A stretch of 64,000 nucleotides of DNA from JAIVJM01 sp963816985 (GTDB lineage: Bacteria > Acidobacteriota > Blastocatellia > Pyrinomonadales > Pyrinomonadaceae): the NCBI GenBank assembly GCA_963816985.1, contig CAWFMF010000004.1, positions 2,480,001-2,544,000 of the forward strand, written 5' to 3'. Shown piece after piece: positions 35,230-43,525 of this stretch (position 1 is the first letter of the stretch; every line of letters starts with the position of its first letter). Under the pieces are notes generated by a model. That model worked only from the letters and a program-made list of their open reading frames with translations, was not told the origin of the DNA and made no database searches. The position numbers and the translations under genes were made by a program.

Positions 35230-35660
35230 GACTATCCTCCGTTCTCAAGTGCTCGATGAGACTGACGACGTTTTTCGTGAGGCCGACAAGGCGACTCTTC
35301 AACAGCGTGTGACTGGACAATGCAAGAAGGCGGTAAAGTATTTCCACGCCGGATAAATGTCAATGGTTTGGACGGACAGGGAAGCCGCAGGCGGGCGAGC
35401 AAGGATGAAGGCCGTGCTCTCGGTCGGGTCGAATGAGTTGTGAGGCCGCACGGCGTCAACAGCAGTGTACAAAAGAAGACATGCCGGGGTGACGCGTCCT
35501 CTTTATAAGCCACTCGCGCCGCCGTCGGGGATTAAAAAGTGTGCTTTGCGGGATGAATCAGAAGGGAACGGTAAGTGCATAGACGGTGAGCAGTGTTTCC
35601 TCGCTCACCGAGGGCCTCAACTACCCTCACAACCCCCACCGTAAGGAGGACTGCACAGTT
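35230..35660. other. Intergenic region with an attC-like half-site
   Basis: No gene is supported in these 431 bp. At 35421-35448 the sequence CGGTCGGGTCGAATGAG followed by TTGTGAGGC resembles the L'/R' end of an integron attC site and is related to similar sequences at 36182, 43468, 44063 and 45015. The rest shows nothing I can name. Confidence 0.35.
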
Positions 35661-36068
35661 ATGGCACACCAGTTTGAAGTGAAAGCAAAGGAGAATAGCG
35701 TGAGCGGAGGCGTTCCCATGGTGACCGGTGTCACCGTTTCGAAGGGAGAGCTTCTGACCATCGGCGTTTCGCCCGACGACAAGTGGAGGGCGGGGGCCGC
35801 CAACCGTGAGTCGAACGCCAACGGCCTCAGCAACCCCTTCGGCGGCGACTTCGGGGTCTTCACGCATAACGGATTTTCTTTCTACTACGGTGCGCTCGTC
35901 GGGAGCCTCGACGGCGGGAAGACTTTCTTCGCCGTCGGCACGAGGATGGAGATGTCCATCCTGTTCCCGGCGGGCCGCCTCACCCTCTACTACTGGGACG
36001 TCAACAAAGACGACAACACCGGCTCCGTGACCGCCACCGTCGCCGTCTACAAAGGCCCCATCGTCTAA
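35661..36068 (+). CDS. PA-IL-like galactose-binding lectin-fold protein
   Basis: ATG 35661 follows AAGGAGGA (35643-35650). The 135-residue protein has no signal peptide, as is known for LecA-type lectins. The pattern SKGELLTIGVSPDDKW, YGALVGSLDGGKTFFAVG and LTLYYWDVNKDDNTGS parallels the PA-IL (LecA) core: GDVITI...W, GALVMKIG and ITLIYND...N.GS. The Asp/Asn residues in that last segment occupy the positions of the calcium ligands. The match is by eye and suggests carbohydrate binding; no ligand can be stated. Confidence 0.65.
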   Translation: MAHQFEVKAKENSVSGGVPMVTGVTVSKGELLTIGVSPDDKWRAGAANRESNANGLSNPFGGDFGVFTHNGFSFYYGALVGSLDGGKTFFAVGTRMEMSILFPAGRLTLYYWDVNKDDNTGSVTATVAVYKGPIV

Positions 36069-36117
36069 CGACGACGAGGCCGGAGACGCGGCCTGAGACG
36101 GGAACCATTCCCCCACA

Positions 36118-36213
36118 CGCATCCGCCGCCGGAGACCCTCGGCCCCCGGCGGCGGATGCGCATCACACCCACACTCTCGTACGGTCGAATCGAATGGGTT
36201 GTTATGCGCGGCG
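36118..36213. repeat. Hairpin plus attC-like half-site downstream of the lectin gene
   Basis: A 15-bp perfect stem (CGCATCCGCCGCCGG 36118-36132 with 36146-36160) may be a terminator without U-tract. It is followed at 36182-36213 by CGGTCGAATCGAATGGG then TTGTTATGCGCGGCG, a relative of the attC-like motif. Confidence 0.45.
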
Positions 36214-36252
36214 TTAAATCCATTCATGCCTACGTTTCAATCCAATTTCTCA

Positions 36253-37233
36253 TTACAAATAATCGAGGTATCCATCTTTTGTTGCTGCATCTAAATCTAG
36301 TGTGTTCCCCCAATAATTTATCAAAGCTCTGGCGTCCTTTGACCAGAGATCGGTAATTGATTGCTCGCTGTGAAAGGCAGGTAATATTACACGGTCTGAC
36401 AATATTTTGCGGTAAACAAAGCTTGCCATTAATTCGGACTGATAAGCCCTCAAGGTAATTAAGTTTTCGTGCTCGTGAGAAGGGTAATCTGATAACTTTT
36501 CCCTCAATGGATTCAAATGTTCGGCAGCAGATCGCATTTCGTATAATTCACCAAGAATTTTCTGGTCACTTGGTTTACGCCCCGCAAAGAATTGGCAACG
36601 ATACTTGAATTTCCCCGTTCCTTCACCTTGCCTTGGCCTAATTACAGCTTCGATGGCCCTGACAAACTGATGCAGTCTTTCGTGAACCTGCGATTGTTGT
36701 ATCCCTTCAAGAAGCGCATAGAACCCCTTGCGCAATCTCAGATAATCACTCCCTTGTTGATTCGCATAAATCGTATCAATCCCGCGAGCAATTTCGACGG
36801 TATCGAGAAGGGCTTGTGAACCTACGTCAGATGAAAGTACCTTTGGTGGTTCATAATAGTCTGGTAGCCTTCCAAGTGCTGTCACCCGCATGCCATCAAG
36901 ACTATTCGGCCCTGCTAAGCTCACTCCTCTACGGTTATAACCTACACCTTGGAGCAAAAGAGAATAATAGTAGGTATGAACATTTGAGAGCAGGTCACGT
37001 TCTGAGATTGCAGGGTCATCTGAGGTGGCAAGAATAAATAGATTGCACTCGTTGATATGCCTCGTCTCAAGCTTACCTAATTCACCCTTCCAGAAATCGT
37101 CTATGATAAAAGGCGTTTCTGAAGATGCATAAACTCCATTACTAATATGAAATGTGGAGCGCAATGTAGGAGATACACGCGCTCTTAAAGCGAAGCATGC
37201 AAAGTTACCGGTTGTATGTAGACGAAAAGACAT
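36253..37233 (-). CDS. HEPN-like protein with RxxxxH motif
   Basis: A 326-residue protein in an AT-rich stretch. The C-terminal half has FVRAIEAVIRPRQGEGTGKF, YRCQFFAGRKPSDQ and LYEMRSAAEHLNPL. The RSAAEH (R-x4-H) motif is the catalytic signature of HEPN ribonucleases, and the surrounding helices resemble Apea-like/abortive-infection HEPN domains. The N-terminal half has no recognised domain. Two small XRE regulators lie just upstream on the same strand. A toxin or defence role is plausible but inferred. The gene is more AT-rich than its neighbours, suggesting transfer. Confidence 0.6.
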   Translation of the reverse strand: MSFRLHTTGNFACFALRARVSPTLRSTFHISNGVYASSETPFIIDDFWKGELGKLETRHINECNLFILATSDDPAISERDLLSNVHTYYYSLLLQGVGYNRRGVSLAGPNSLDGMRVTALGRLPDYYEPPKVLSSDVGSQALLDTVEIARGIDTIYANQQGSDYLRLRKGFYALLEGIQQSQVHERLHQFVRAIEAVIRPRQGEGTGKFKYRCQFFAGRKPSDQKILGELYEMRSAAEHLNPLREKLSDYPSHEHENLITLRAYQSELMASFVYRKILSDRVILPAFHSEQSITDLWSKDARALINYWGNTLDLDAATKDGYLDYL

Positions 37234-37297
37234 GAACTAGCCCTAACGCATAGTGGCGCACTATCAGCCGCTAAGAAACACGGCCATATCGGAGTCA

Positions 37298-37570
37298 TTA
37301 CTTCGACCTAGCAGGTAGCTTCTCAGGTAGGTCAAGAGCGTCATCAATCAAAACGTCCGTGCTGACGTTCGCTGCGCGTGCGTAACGCAAGAGGATTAGT
37401 AGCGTCGGCTCGCGGCCACCTCGTTCGTAATCCGAAATTTTCTTGTATGAGATTGTATCTTCAAGCTCTAAACGTCTGACCAATTCGCTCTGAGACAGTC
37501 CGAGCGCAATCCTAATCTGTAAAAGCTTTTCGGCAAGACGTTCGGGTCGCTACCGCGCCTTCACACCCAT
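37298..37570 (-). pseudogene. XRE-family regulator interrupted by an in-frame TAG at codon 7
   Basis: ATG 37570 has a perfect AAGGAGGT 8 nt upstream and encodes MGVKAR-stop-RPERLAEKLL; the TAG is at 37550-37552. Without it the protein would be a 90-residue paralogue of the next upstream gene (shared RPERLAEKLL, ALGLSQ, ISDYE and GREP..L). Translation might restart at TTG 37483, giving a fragment lacking part of the HTH. The gene lies between the intact XRE regulator and the HEPN gene. Confidence 0.75.
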
Positions 37571-37584
37571 CAGGAATTACCTCC

Positions 37585-37863
37585 TTAGGAATGCTTTGGC
37601 TTAGCGGGCAGTTTGGCAGGCAGGTCGAGATTATCGTTAGCCAGTACGTCGAGGCAGACGCCAGCGACTTCGGCGTATTTCAACAGCACAAGCAGAGACG
37701 GCTCGCGCTTCCCCAGTTCGTACTCGGAAATCGTATTCTGAGCAATCAAATCCTCCGCGCTCATCTGCTTAATCAATCCGTTCTGAGACAGGCCGAGTGC
37801 TTCGCGGATGCGGAGCAGTTTTTCGGCCAGCCGCTCCGGTTTGTGGCGTGCCCTCGTCCCCAT
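37585..37863 (-). CDS. XRE-family transcriptional regulator (92 aa)
   Basis: The helix-turn-helix spans residues about 17-68 (LLRIREALGLSQNGLI, then QNTISEYELGKREPSLL), with a short Pro/Lys tail. AGGAGG lies about 10 nt before ATG 37863. Its stop overlaps the ribosome site of the next, interrupted paralogue, so the pair were translationally coupled. It probably represses its own promoter and the HEPN gene; the palindrome at 37908 is a candidate site. Confidence 0.8.
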   Translation of the reverse strand: MGTRARHKPERLAEKLLRIREALGLSQNGLIKQMSAEDLIAQNTISEYELGKREPSLLVLLKYAEVAGVCLDVLANDNLDLPAKLPAKPKHS

Positions 37864-37907
37864 CAGGTGCGGCCTCCTGATGAGACGGGCAAAAACAACT
37901 TGCCTTT

Positions 37908-37923
37908 AACGGCAAATGCCGTT
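37908..37923. promoter_or_regulatory. Palindromic operator candidate upstream of the XRE genes
   Basis: AACGGCA-aa-TGCCGTT (7-bp arms) lies 45 bp upstream of the regulator start. Position and symmetry fit an XRE dimer site; this is an inference. Confidence 0.45.
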
Positions 37924-38454
37924 ACAATGTGGTTGCGTAACTGATTCGCCGTGAGTAGGAACCTTCCTTGCTCAACGGCGATGCTCATTACTCGTCCATG
38001 AGGTTGAGGTTTGAGCTACGCATCCGACCCGTTGCCGTGTGTTTTCAAAGACCGGCGCAAGCATAGCATAGGAGCCTCACACCATTGGGCATTTTAGTTT
38101 GTGACTAACGGTAAGGGATGCGTGGGGCGACGCATCTCTCCGGCACGCCTGAGGGTAGGCGGGCTGTGCCGCGTGGGGCCGCGCGCGTGTCAGGCGGGAC
38201 GCGCGCGGCCCCGGGCCTGAGAAGTTAGGCGTGTCGCACAAAAAGTTGAAGGGGCGAGCCAGTCACGGCTCGCCCCGAGGTTAGGTCTTGAACGTGCTTA
38301 ACCTGTTGGTCGTCCTTACGAGTATACCGCGCAGTGGTTAAACCCGTAGGGGAGGAACCAGCAGTGCCACGCATTGAGAAAGTCGTTTATCGCCGCGAGA
38401 GTCATCCGGCAAGCATTCTGGATTCCCCCGGCGGCGGCGGAGGTGAAGTGGCCT
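37924..38454. other. Intergenic region with hairpins and a terminator
   Basis: No gene is supported in 531 bp. Hairpins include GATGCGT/ACGCATC (around 38116-38135) and GGGGCCGCGCGCGT/ACGCGCGCGGCCCC (around 38177-38214). At 38251-38276 GGGGCGAGCC/GGCTCGCCCC, with CTTTTTG on the minus strand beyond it, is the likely terminator of the gene at 38455. Confidence 0.6.
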
Positions 38455-39789
38455 TTACGGTCCCGCGCCTGCTGCTGCTGCTGCGCCGCCTGCGCCGGGG
38501 GGAGGCGGCGGGGGAGGTGCGGCAGCGGCGGCAGCGGCAGCAGCAGCGGCAGCGGCGGCAGCGGCAGCAGCAGCAGCGGCGGCGGCATGTGCCGCGACCA
38601 CCGCGTCATACCTCTGTTGGAGGTCTGCGGGGGTCACTGGTCCCGCGGCCAGCACGGTTGGCGGGAACCGATTCCTGATGCCGCCGATTATCAGGAAACT
38701 GGCGGCGGCGGCCCAGTTCGGCGCGACGTGCCCCCGGTGCGCCGCTTCGGCGACCACCGCGTTCTGGATGTCATTATTTCTCTGCGCCGCCGCCGCCGCC
38801 CGCGCCGCCGCTTCCGCTGCCTCGACCCCCTGCGCCTGGAGGTCTGTATAAATCTGCGCGCCGTTCTGAGCGGCCATGAAGGCTGCCGCCAGAGCGTCGA
38901 GGCGCGGCCCGTGTGCCCCGATGTTCTCGTCCGCCCCGGCAATCGCCGCGCCCGTGTCCATGTTGTAGAAGCGCCGGACAGGCGGATGGAAGGCGTGATC
39001 CGTGACGTGAAATTCCGACGCCCACTGATTGCCGACGTGCGCGAAGCCGTGCGGGACTATGAAGGCGGCGTTGTCATGATAGATGGTGACATGGAAAGTG
39101 GCGGGGTCTGCCGCCCTTCTCCACTGACCTGCCGCGCCGTTCCCAATGTTGACCAGGTCTCTAACTTTGCGCTTCATCTGAATCGGGGGTGAGGCGGCCC
39201 CATGCCGTCGTGCATTCGAGGGTAAGGGTCGGACGACCGCCGTCGGGCGGGTCGCGGGACCGGCAGCCGACGCCCTGGGCTGCGCGGCGATGCCCGCTGT
39301 AGGCCGCTTTGCGTTCAAGGGTTCCGGGCGGCAGACGGGCTGCACGGCGGGCCACCGGGGTGATTGAGCAGGGGGCGTCTGCGGGCCGGTAGCCATCTTC
39401 CCCTGCAAGACTTTCGGGACGGGCTGCGGGCGATACGGTGGAGGCGCGGCGGGCGCGCGTTTCGTCTGAAGCAGCGTTTGAGAAGCGGCAGCGAGTTTCG
39501 GCTGTGCGACCCTGGGCGCGGGCTGCGGTCGGGATGCGGGTGGGGCCGCCGGCGGCTGTTGGTGAATCTTCGCGCCGACTGTTTCCGTCCGTCCCTGTGC
39601 GGCCTTTCGTTGTAAGACCTTCGGGACGGGCTGCGGGCGGTACGCGGGCGGGGCGTTCGGCGTTGGTCTCGCCTGCGGGGCTGCGGCCTTCGGTTGCACG
39701 ACGGCCCGCCCGTGCTGAGAAGGCATCTGCCGAGGGTTACTATGTCGCGGGTTGTGTGCCTGGGGCGGGAACTTCCTCTCCGTGCTCAT
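38455..39789 (-). CDS. Pro-rich repeat protein with poly-alanine C-terminus, eCIS-effector-like N-terminus
   Basis: The first 210 residues are disordered and carry repeats of the type AP(P)xYRPQPVPKVLQxK (about residues 47-62, 80-98 and 112-130), ending IQMKRKVRDL. Such repeats occur in proteins associated with extracellular contractile injection systems in several phyla; this is remembered, not searched. A globular middle part follows (about residues 215-300, FHVTIYHDNAAFIVPHGFAHV, RRFYNMDTGAAI), then Ala-rich helices and a C-terminal run of about 25 alanines with a proline stretch. The DNA there is a GCN microsatellite (38460-38600). GGAGGA precedes ATG 39789. No other eCIS genes are in the window. 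Confidence 0.65.
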   Translation of the reverse strand: MSTERKFPPQAHNPRHSNPRQMPSQHGRAVVQPKAAAPQARPTPNAPPAYRPQPVPKVLQRKAAQGRTETVGAKIHQQPPAAPPASRPQPAPRVAQPKLAAASQTLLQTKRAPAAPPPYRPQPVPKVLQGKMATGPQTPPAQSPRWPAVQPVCRPEPLNAKRPTAGIAAQPRASAAGPATRPTAVVRPLPSNARRHGAASPPIQMKRKVRDLVNIGNGAAGQWRRAADPATFHVTIYHDNAAFIVPHGFAHVGNQWASEFHVTDHAFHPPVRRFYNMDTGAAIAGADENIGAHGPRLDALAAAFMAAQNGAQIYTDLQAQGVEAAEAAARAAAAAQRNNDIQNAVVAEAAHRGHVAPNWAAAASFLIIGGIRNRFPPTVLAAGPVTPADLQQRYDAVVAAHAAAAAAAAAAAAAAAAAAAAAAAPPPPPPPGAGGAAAAAGAGP

Positions 39790-40092
39790 CCGCTAGTCCT
39801 CCGTTGGAACGGTTCAAAGTCGGCCTTAGCGGCGGGACGACGGAGCGTACCGACGAGAATCCTCGAAAACGATATGCCCCGTGTGAGGTGTATGTCAACG
39901 GCGAGTGGCGGCGGCTCGTCGGAATATCGCCAGGAACCTCCTCTCTCTTGCATCTATTTCCCGGTGCCCGACGCACGCGCGCCGCTAAAAAAATCCGCGC
40001 GCCTTGATTCAAGTCGCCGACGCCTTCCGCGTTAACAGACTGATGGCCTTTGAGACGGGCCGCGACACTCACGGCAGGAGGAGGGACGGGCG

Positions 40093-40824
40093 ATGGAAGC
40101 AGTGCTGGCAGCTATCGAGGAGGGCAAGCGGGCGTTCGCCGGGATGCCTTTTTTCGCGTTTCTGCGGGACGAGAGCCTTGAGCCCGAACGGCGTCTGGCC
40201 TTCTACCCGTGCATCGCTCACTGGATTATGAGCTTCGCCGACCTGAACAAATATTTTCTCCGCGCCGAGCCCGCCGCCGACGCTCATCAGGAGAAGGTCA
40301 ACACCTACAGCCGCGAGGACGACGACCACTGGCGTCTCTACCTCGAAGACTTCCGGAAGCTCGGCTTCGAACGGATGTACGAAGGGACGGGCTGGCTCAA
40401 CCTCCTGTGGGGCGACGAGACGCGCGCCAACCGGATGCTCTCGTACCGCATCTCGCACCTCATCTCGAACGCTTCGAGCGTCCAACGACTCGCCATCGTC
40501 GAGGCGATGGAGGAGGCCGCCAACGTCTTCTTCCCGCTCACGCTCCGTCTGGCCGAACAGTTGGAGGAGCGCACCGGCGTCGAGCTGCGCTACCTCGGAC
40601 ACTTCCACTTCAACCTCGAAGCCGAGCACACCGGCGCGGGCGACCACGAAGCCCTCGCGCGCATCGAGTTGGACGAAGAGACGCGGCGCGAGACCGTGAG
40701 GATGGTCAGGGAAGTCTTCGGGCTCTTCGAAGATTGGGCGCGCGAAGTCCTGCGCTTCGCCGTCGCGCATCTCGCGGACGCCCCGGCGGTTCCGCTCAAG
40801 GCGCTGCGCCGCACCGCCGCCTAG
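40093..40824 (+). CDS. Haem-oxygenase-like fold protein of unknown function
   Basis: A 243-residue all-helical protein. The segment EDDDHWRLYLEDFRKLGF and the later HFHFNLEAEHTGAGDHE are typical of TenA/haem-oxygenase-like di-iron or cofactor-binding folds, with His and Glu positioned to bind metal. AGGAGGAGGG lies 6-15 nt before ATG 40093. The substrate is unknown. It is convergent with the small zinc-ribbon gene (2-bp gap). Confidence 0.6.
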   Translation: MEAVLAAIEEGKRAFAGMPFFAFLRDESLEPERRLAFYPCIAHWIMSFADLNKYFLRAEPAADAHQEKVNTYSREDDDHWRLYLEDFRKLGFERMYEGTGWLNLLWGDETRANRMLSYRISHLISNASSVQRLAIVEAMEEAANVFFPLTLRLAEQLEERTGVELRYLGHFHFNLEAEHTGAGDHEALARIELDEETRRETVRMVREVFGLFEDWAREVLRFAVAHLADAPAVPLKALRRTAA

Positions 40825-40826
40825 AC

Positions 40827-41087
40827 TCAGGAAAGGCCGAGGACGCTGCCGCCGCCGCTGCCCGGCGTCTCCCGGCCCTCGGCCTTCGCCCGCGCGCGGT
40901 CGTCGGCGTAGAGCAGCGTCCGCCCGCAACGCGCGCAGACCCAGAAGTCGAAGAAGTCGAAGACGGCCCCCGCCGCCGGGAGCGTCGCGTTGAGTCCTCC
41001 GGCTTTATAATCGCCCACGAGGTCGGAGAGCAGAACCAATCTCAGAGTCGTCCGGCACTCAGGACACTGTCTTCCTTCGCTCGCCAT
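40827..41087 (-). CDS. Small zinc-ribbon protein
   Basis: Start ATG 41087 has AGGAGGGG upstream; the frame to 41117 is less likely. The 86-residue protein has two CxxC pairs (CPEC about residue 8, CARCG about residue 51) that would bind one zinc. No further function is apparent. Confidence 0.7.
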   Translation of the reverse strand: MASEGRQCPECRTTLRLVLLSDLVGDYKAGGLNATLPAAGAVFDFFDFWVCARCGRTLLYADDRARAKAEGRETPGSGGGSVLGLS

Positions 41088-41183
41088 CGCCGCCCCTCCT
41101 TTTCTCCCACTTCTCACGCGTTGCGAAACTCCGCGTCTTGAGGTGGAAAACGAGTGCGGCCCGTTCCGGGTTCCGTGGGTGTC

Positions 41184-41372
41184 TAAGAAGCTGTGTTCAA
41201 AGTCCCGTCAGGGACGGAATGTTTATAGCTTGGCGTGTAGTTGTTATTCGCAAGCTCCGGAGGAGCGACATATGGACATGCCGCTCCGACGGAGCTTGGC
41301 GGTCATGACGTGCCTGCGGGCTATAAACATCCCGCTCCTCCGGAGCTGAGATTTTTCAAACAGCTTCTAAGA
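41184..41372. repeat. MITE-like palindromic element supplying a stop codon
   Basis: The ends CTAAGAAGCTGTGTTCAAA (from 41184) and TTTCAAACAGCTTCTAAG (to 41372) are imperfect inverted repeats. Subterminal GGAATGTTTATAGC (41217-41230 area) and GCTATAAACATCCC (41319-41332 area) are inverted copies, and GGAG-rich palindromes fill the centre. There is no transposase. The right end overlaps and provides the TAG stop of the next gene (41367-41369, minus). Confidence 0.7.
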
Positions 41373-41825
41373 GTTCTCCTGCCGACCCGTTTGCTTCTCG
41401 CCTGACTTCCGACGGCCTTCCATGTACTGCCGCATGACCGCCACGCGCTCCTGCGCGTCGGGCATCCGCAGCACCACCGGCTCAAGGTGTTTCAGATACA
41501 AGTAAGGCGGGATGCCCGGCACGGCGCGCAGCTCCTCAAGGAAGGGTTGGAGCTTGGCGTAGACGAGGACGTGCTCGGTATTGATGGCGTTGAACATCTC
41601 GCCGTCTATGGCGTCGAAGACGACGAAGGCCGCCGCCATGTCCCAGTACGAGGCGACCATCCGAAAGTCCGCGCTGTGCTCGCCGCCGAGGACGTTGAGC
41701 ACGTCGCGCGCGCTCTCCGGGTAGAAGCCCGTCGCGAACCAGTCGCGCGCCTTCCGCATGGTCGGTTCGGAACGCAGCTCGTACAGCCTGAGAATGCCCT
41801 GCATGCTCTCGTGCGCGGTGCTCAT
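41367..41825 (-). CDS. Hypothetical helical protein, third gene after two RebB-like genes
   Basis: A 152-residue protein (LRLYELRSEPTMRKARDWF, YWDMAAAFVVFDAIDGEMF, PFLEELRAVPGIPPYLYL) with some resemblance to DUF4760-like membrane-adjacent proteins; this is weak. No signal peptide. The stop lies in a MITE-like element. It is 42 bp downstream of the second RebB-like gene. Confidence 0.6.
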   Translation of the reverse strand: MSTAHESMQGILRLYELRSEPTMRKARDWFATGFYPESARDVLNVLGGEHSADFRMVASYWDMAAAFVVFDAIDGEMFNAINTEHVLVYAKLQPFLEELRAVPGIPPYLYLKHLEPVVLRMPDAQERVAVMRQYMEGRRKSGEKQTGRQENS

Positions 41826-41867
41826 CTGAGAATTCCTTTCGGGAGGTTCGAGGCGTGCGAACTATCT

Positions 41868-42290
41868 TTACAACTCCACGGGCCCGTCCTGCATGGCCTG
41901 CGCCCGCATTTCATTCAGCAGCTCACTCATCTGCTTTTGCGAGGCCGCGAAACGCTCTTCGACCTTCGAGTGGAACTGCTCGAACATCTCAAGGATGCGG
42001 GCGGTGAAACGCTCGACGGCTTCCGGCTCGGTGGGGCTCATGTCGAGGATGATTTGGAGGCACTTCGCGAGGGCCGCGAACTCGACTTGAAAAATGACCT
42101 GCTGGTTGACGATGGCGTTCTGCTGCGCGAGGTTCGCGCTGAAGATTTTGTTCGCCAGCGCGAGGTTCGCGAGCACCGCGGGCTGCTCGCCTATCGTGAA
42201 GGCGTTTGACAGCGCGATGGCTTCAACTACTTCCTCCGGCAACTTGCCTTCCGAAGTCGCGGGCTCTGGTGAACTGTTTTGGTCGGACAT
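41868..42290 (-). CDS. RebB-like protein
   Basis: ATG 42290 follows GGGAGAG. The core VVEAIALSNAFTIGEQPA followed by VLANLALANKIFSANLAQQ and NAIVNQQ matches the RebB pattern (xAVxxxNVxxxGxAPAxxxxxLYxxxAxxxxxxxxNAVxxQQ). RebB proteins build R-bodies, extensible coiled protein ribbons. This copy has an extra helical C-terminus (residues 75-140). It lies 55 bp from a second RebB-like gene. Confidence 0.65.
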   Translation of the reverse strand: MSDQNSSPEPATSEGKLPEEVVEAIALSNAFTIGEQPAVLANLALANKIFSANLAQQNAIVNQQVIFQVEFAALAKCLQIILDMSPTEPEAVERFTARILEMFEQFHSKVEERFAASQKQMSELLNEMRAQAMQDGPVEL

Positions 42291-42345
42291 GGCTCTCCCT
42301 TTCACCTTGCGGGCCGGGTTACTTGCTCGCTCTTACGTTCCGCTA

Positions 42346-42729
42346 CTACTCGCCGCCGGTCTCGCCGCCGCCTTCCGTCGTGGGCGAAGGTGAGCTGAAC
42401 GCCTCGTCCGCCGCCTTCAGGTCCGCGAGGTCTTCGGCCATCTCGTTGCCCGTGAACAGGTGGGTCGCCGCCACCGCTTCCAGAGGGGTCAGGTTCGCCA
42501 GCAGGTTGACTATCTTGCCGGTCACGGTGATGGCGAGTTGGTTCATCGCCTGCTGGTTCGAGACGGCGTTCTGCTGCGAGAGATTGACGTTGTTGACGAG
42601 GTTGGCGAAGGCCAGATTCGAGAGCATGGCGGGCTGCTCGGCGATGGCCTTGACGTTGGCGACGGCGATTGCTTTAAGGACTTCTTCGGGAATCGCCGCC
42701 GTGTTTTGTTCCGGGATTTCGACTGGCAT
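42346..42729 (-). CDS. RebB-like protein (first of two)
   Basis: A 127-residue protein with the RebB core EEVLKAIAVANVKAIAEQPA, LSNLAFANLVNNVNLSQQ and NAVSNQQ, then a Ser/Glu-rich tail. The two copies share the EEV.(K/E)AIA.(A/S)N pattern and are probably tandem duplicates. R-body function has not been shown for such acidobacterial proteins; the call is based on the motif. Confidence 0.65.
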   Translation of the reverse strand: MPVEIPEQNTAAIPEEVLKAIAVANVKAIAEQPAMLSNLAFANLVNNVNLSQQNAVSNQQAMNQLAITVTGKIVNLLANLTPLEAVAATHLFTGNEMAEDLADLKAADEAFSSPSPTTEGGGETGGE

Positions 42730-42828
42730 GGCTTTGCTCCACCGTTCGATTGATGAATGGAAAGGCCCGCTCGTTATATCTTCGCGTGCCGTTTAAGTCA
42801 ACGCTTTCACTCGCGCATGGCCGCTCGA

Positions 42829-43416
42829 TTAACGGGCCGCGGGCTCGTTCAGTTTCGACTCGATCCTCTTGTCCGGTTTGAGCCACATCAGCGCCACGAG
42901 GACGTAGAGCGCGTCGGAGAACCACTGGTTGACGAAGGCCAGCGCTATCGCCAGAAGGTAAATGAGCGGCGAGAGCTTGCCCTTCAAGTCCCTGCCGACG
43001 GCGGCCTTGAGCTTCGAGCCCGCGCCCTGCTGCGCGATGATCAGTTGTTGCAGGACGTAGTAAGCGATGGCCGCCGCCAAAAGCACCACCCCGTAGACCG
43101 CCGTCGGCAGGGGAGCGAAGTGGTTCTCCCCCATCCATCCCGTCACGAAGGGAATCAGCGAGAGCCAGAACAGAAGGTGCATGTTCGCCCAGAGAATCTT
43201 GCCGTTAATCTGTTCGGTGACGTAGAGCATGTGGTGGTGGTTGTTCCAGTAGATTCCGAGGTAGACGAAGCTCAGAACGTATGTGAGGAAGACCGGAATA
43301 AGCGGGCGCAGCGACGCCCAATCCGCGCCGTGCGGAATCTTCAGCTCCAGAACCATGATCGTGATGATGATGGCGATGACGCCATCGCTGAACGCTTCGA
43401 GCCGCCCTTTTCTCAT
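42829..43416 (-). CDS. TMEM175-family potassium channel
   Basis: The first helix carries the family motif RLEAFSDGVIAIIITIMVLE (FSD). The 195-residue protein has about six membrane segments with YLGIYWNNHHHMLY in the second or third helix. Bacterial TMEM175 proteins form leaky K+ channels. Start ATG 43416. Confidence 0.93.
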   Translation of the reverse strand: MRKGRLEAFSDGVIAIIITIMVLELKIPHGADWASLRPLIPVFLTYVLSFVYLGIYWNNHHHMLYVTEQINGKILWANMHLLFWLSLIPFVTGWMGENHFAPLPTAVYGVVLLAAAIAYYVLQQLIIAQQGAGSKLKAAVGRDLKGKLSPLIYLLAIALAFVNQWFSDALYVLVALMWLKPDKRIESKLNEPAAR

Positions 43417-43525
43417 CAGCCCACTATGCTTTCAACAAACGCCCGTTGTCTACAACTATCTCGCCCGCGGTCGGGTGCATGACGTTGTGAGGTGCGGCGT
43501 GCGAAGTAAGATTCTCCATGCCCTC

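Noticed and set aside
36063..36213. Complete attC site behind the HEPN gene
   Set aside because: A GTTAGAC core is present near 36063-36069 on the minus strand, but the two arms are not complementary, so only the half-site is reported.
38460..38600. CRISPR-like repeat array
   Set aside because: It is a GCN trinucleotide microsatellite encoding the alanine tail, without spacers.
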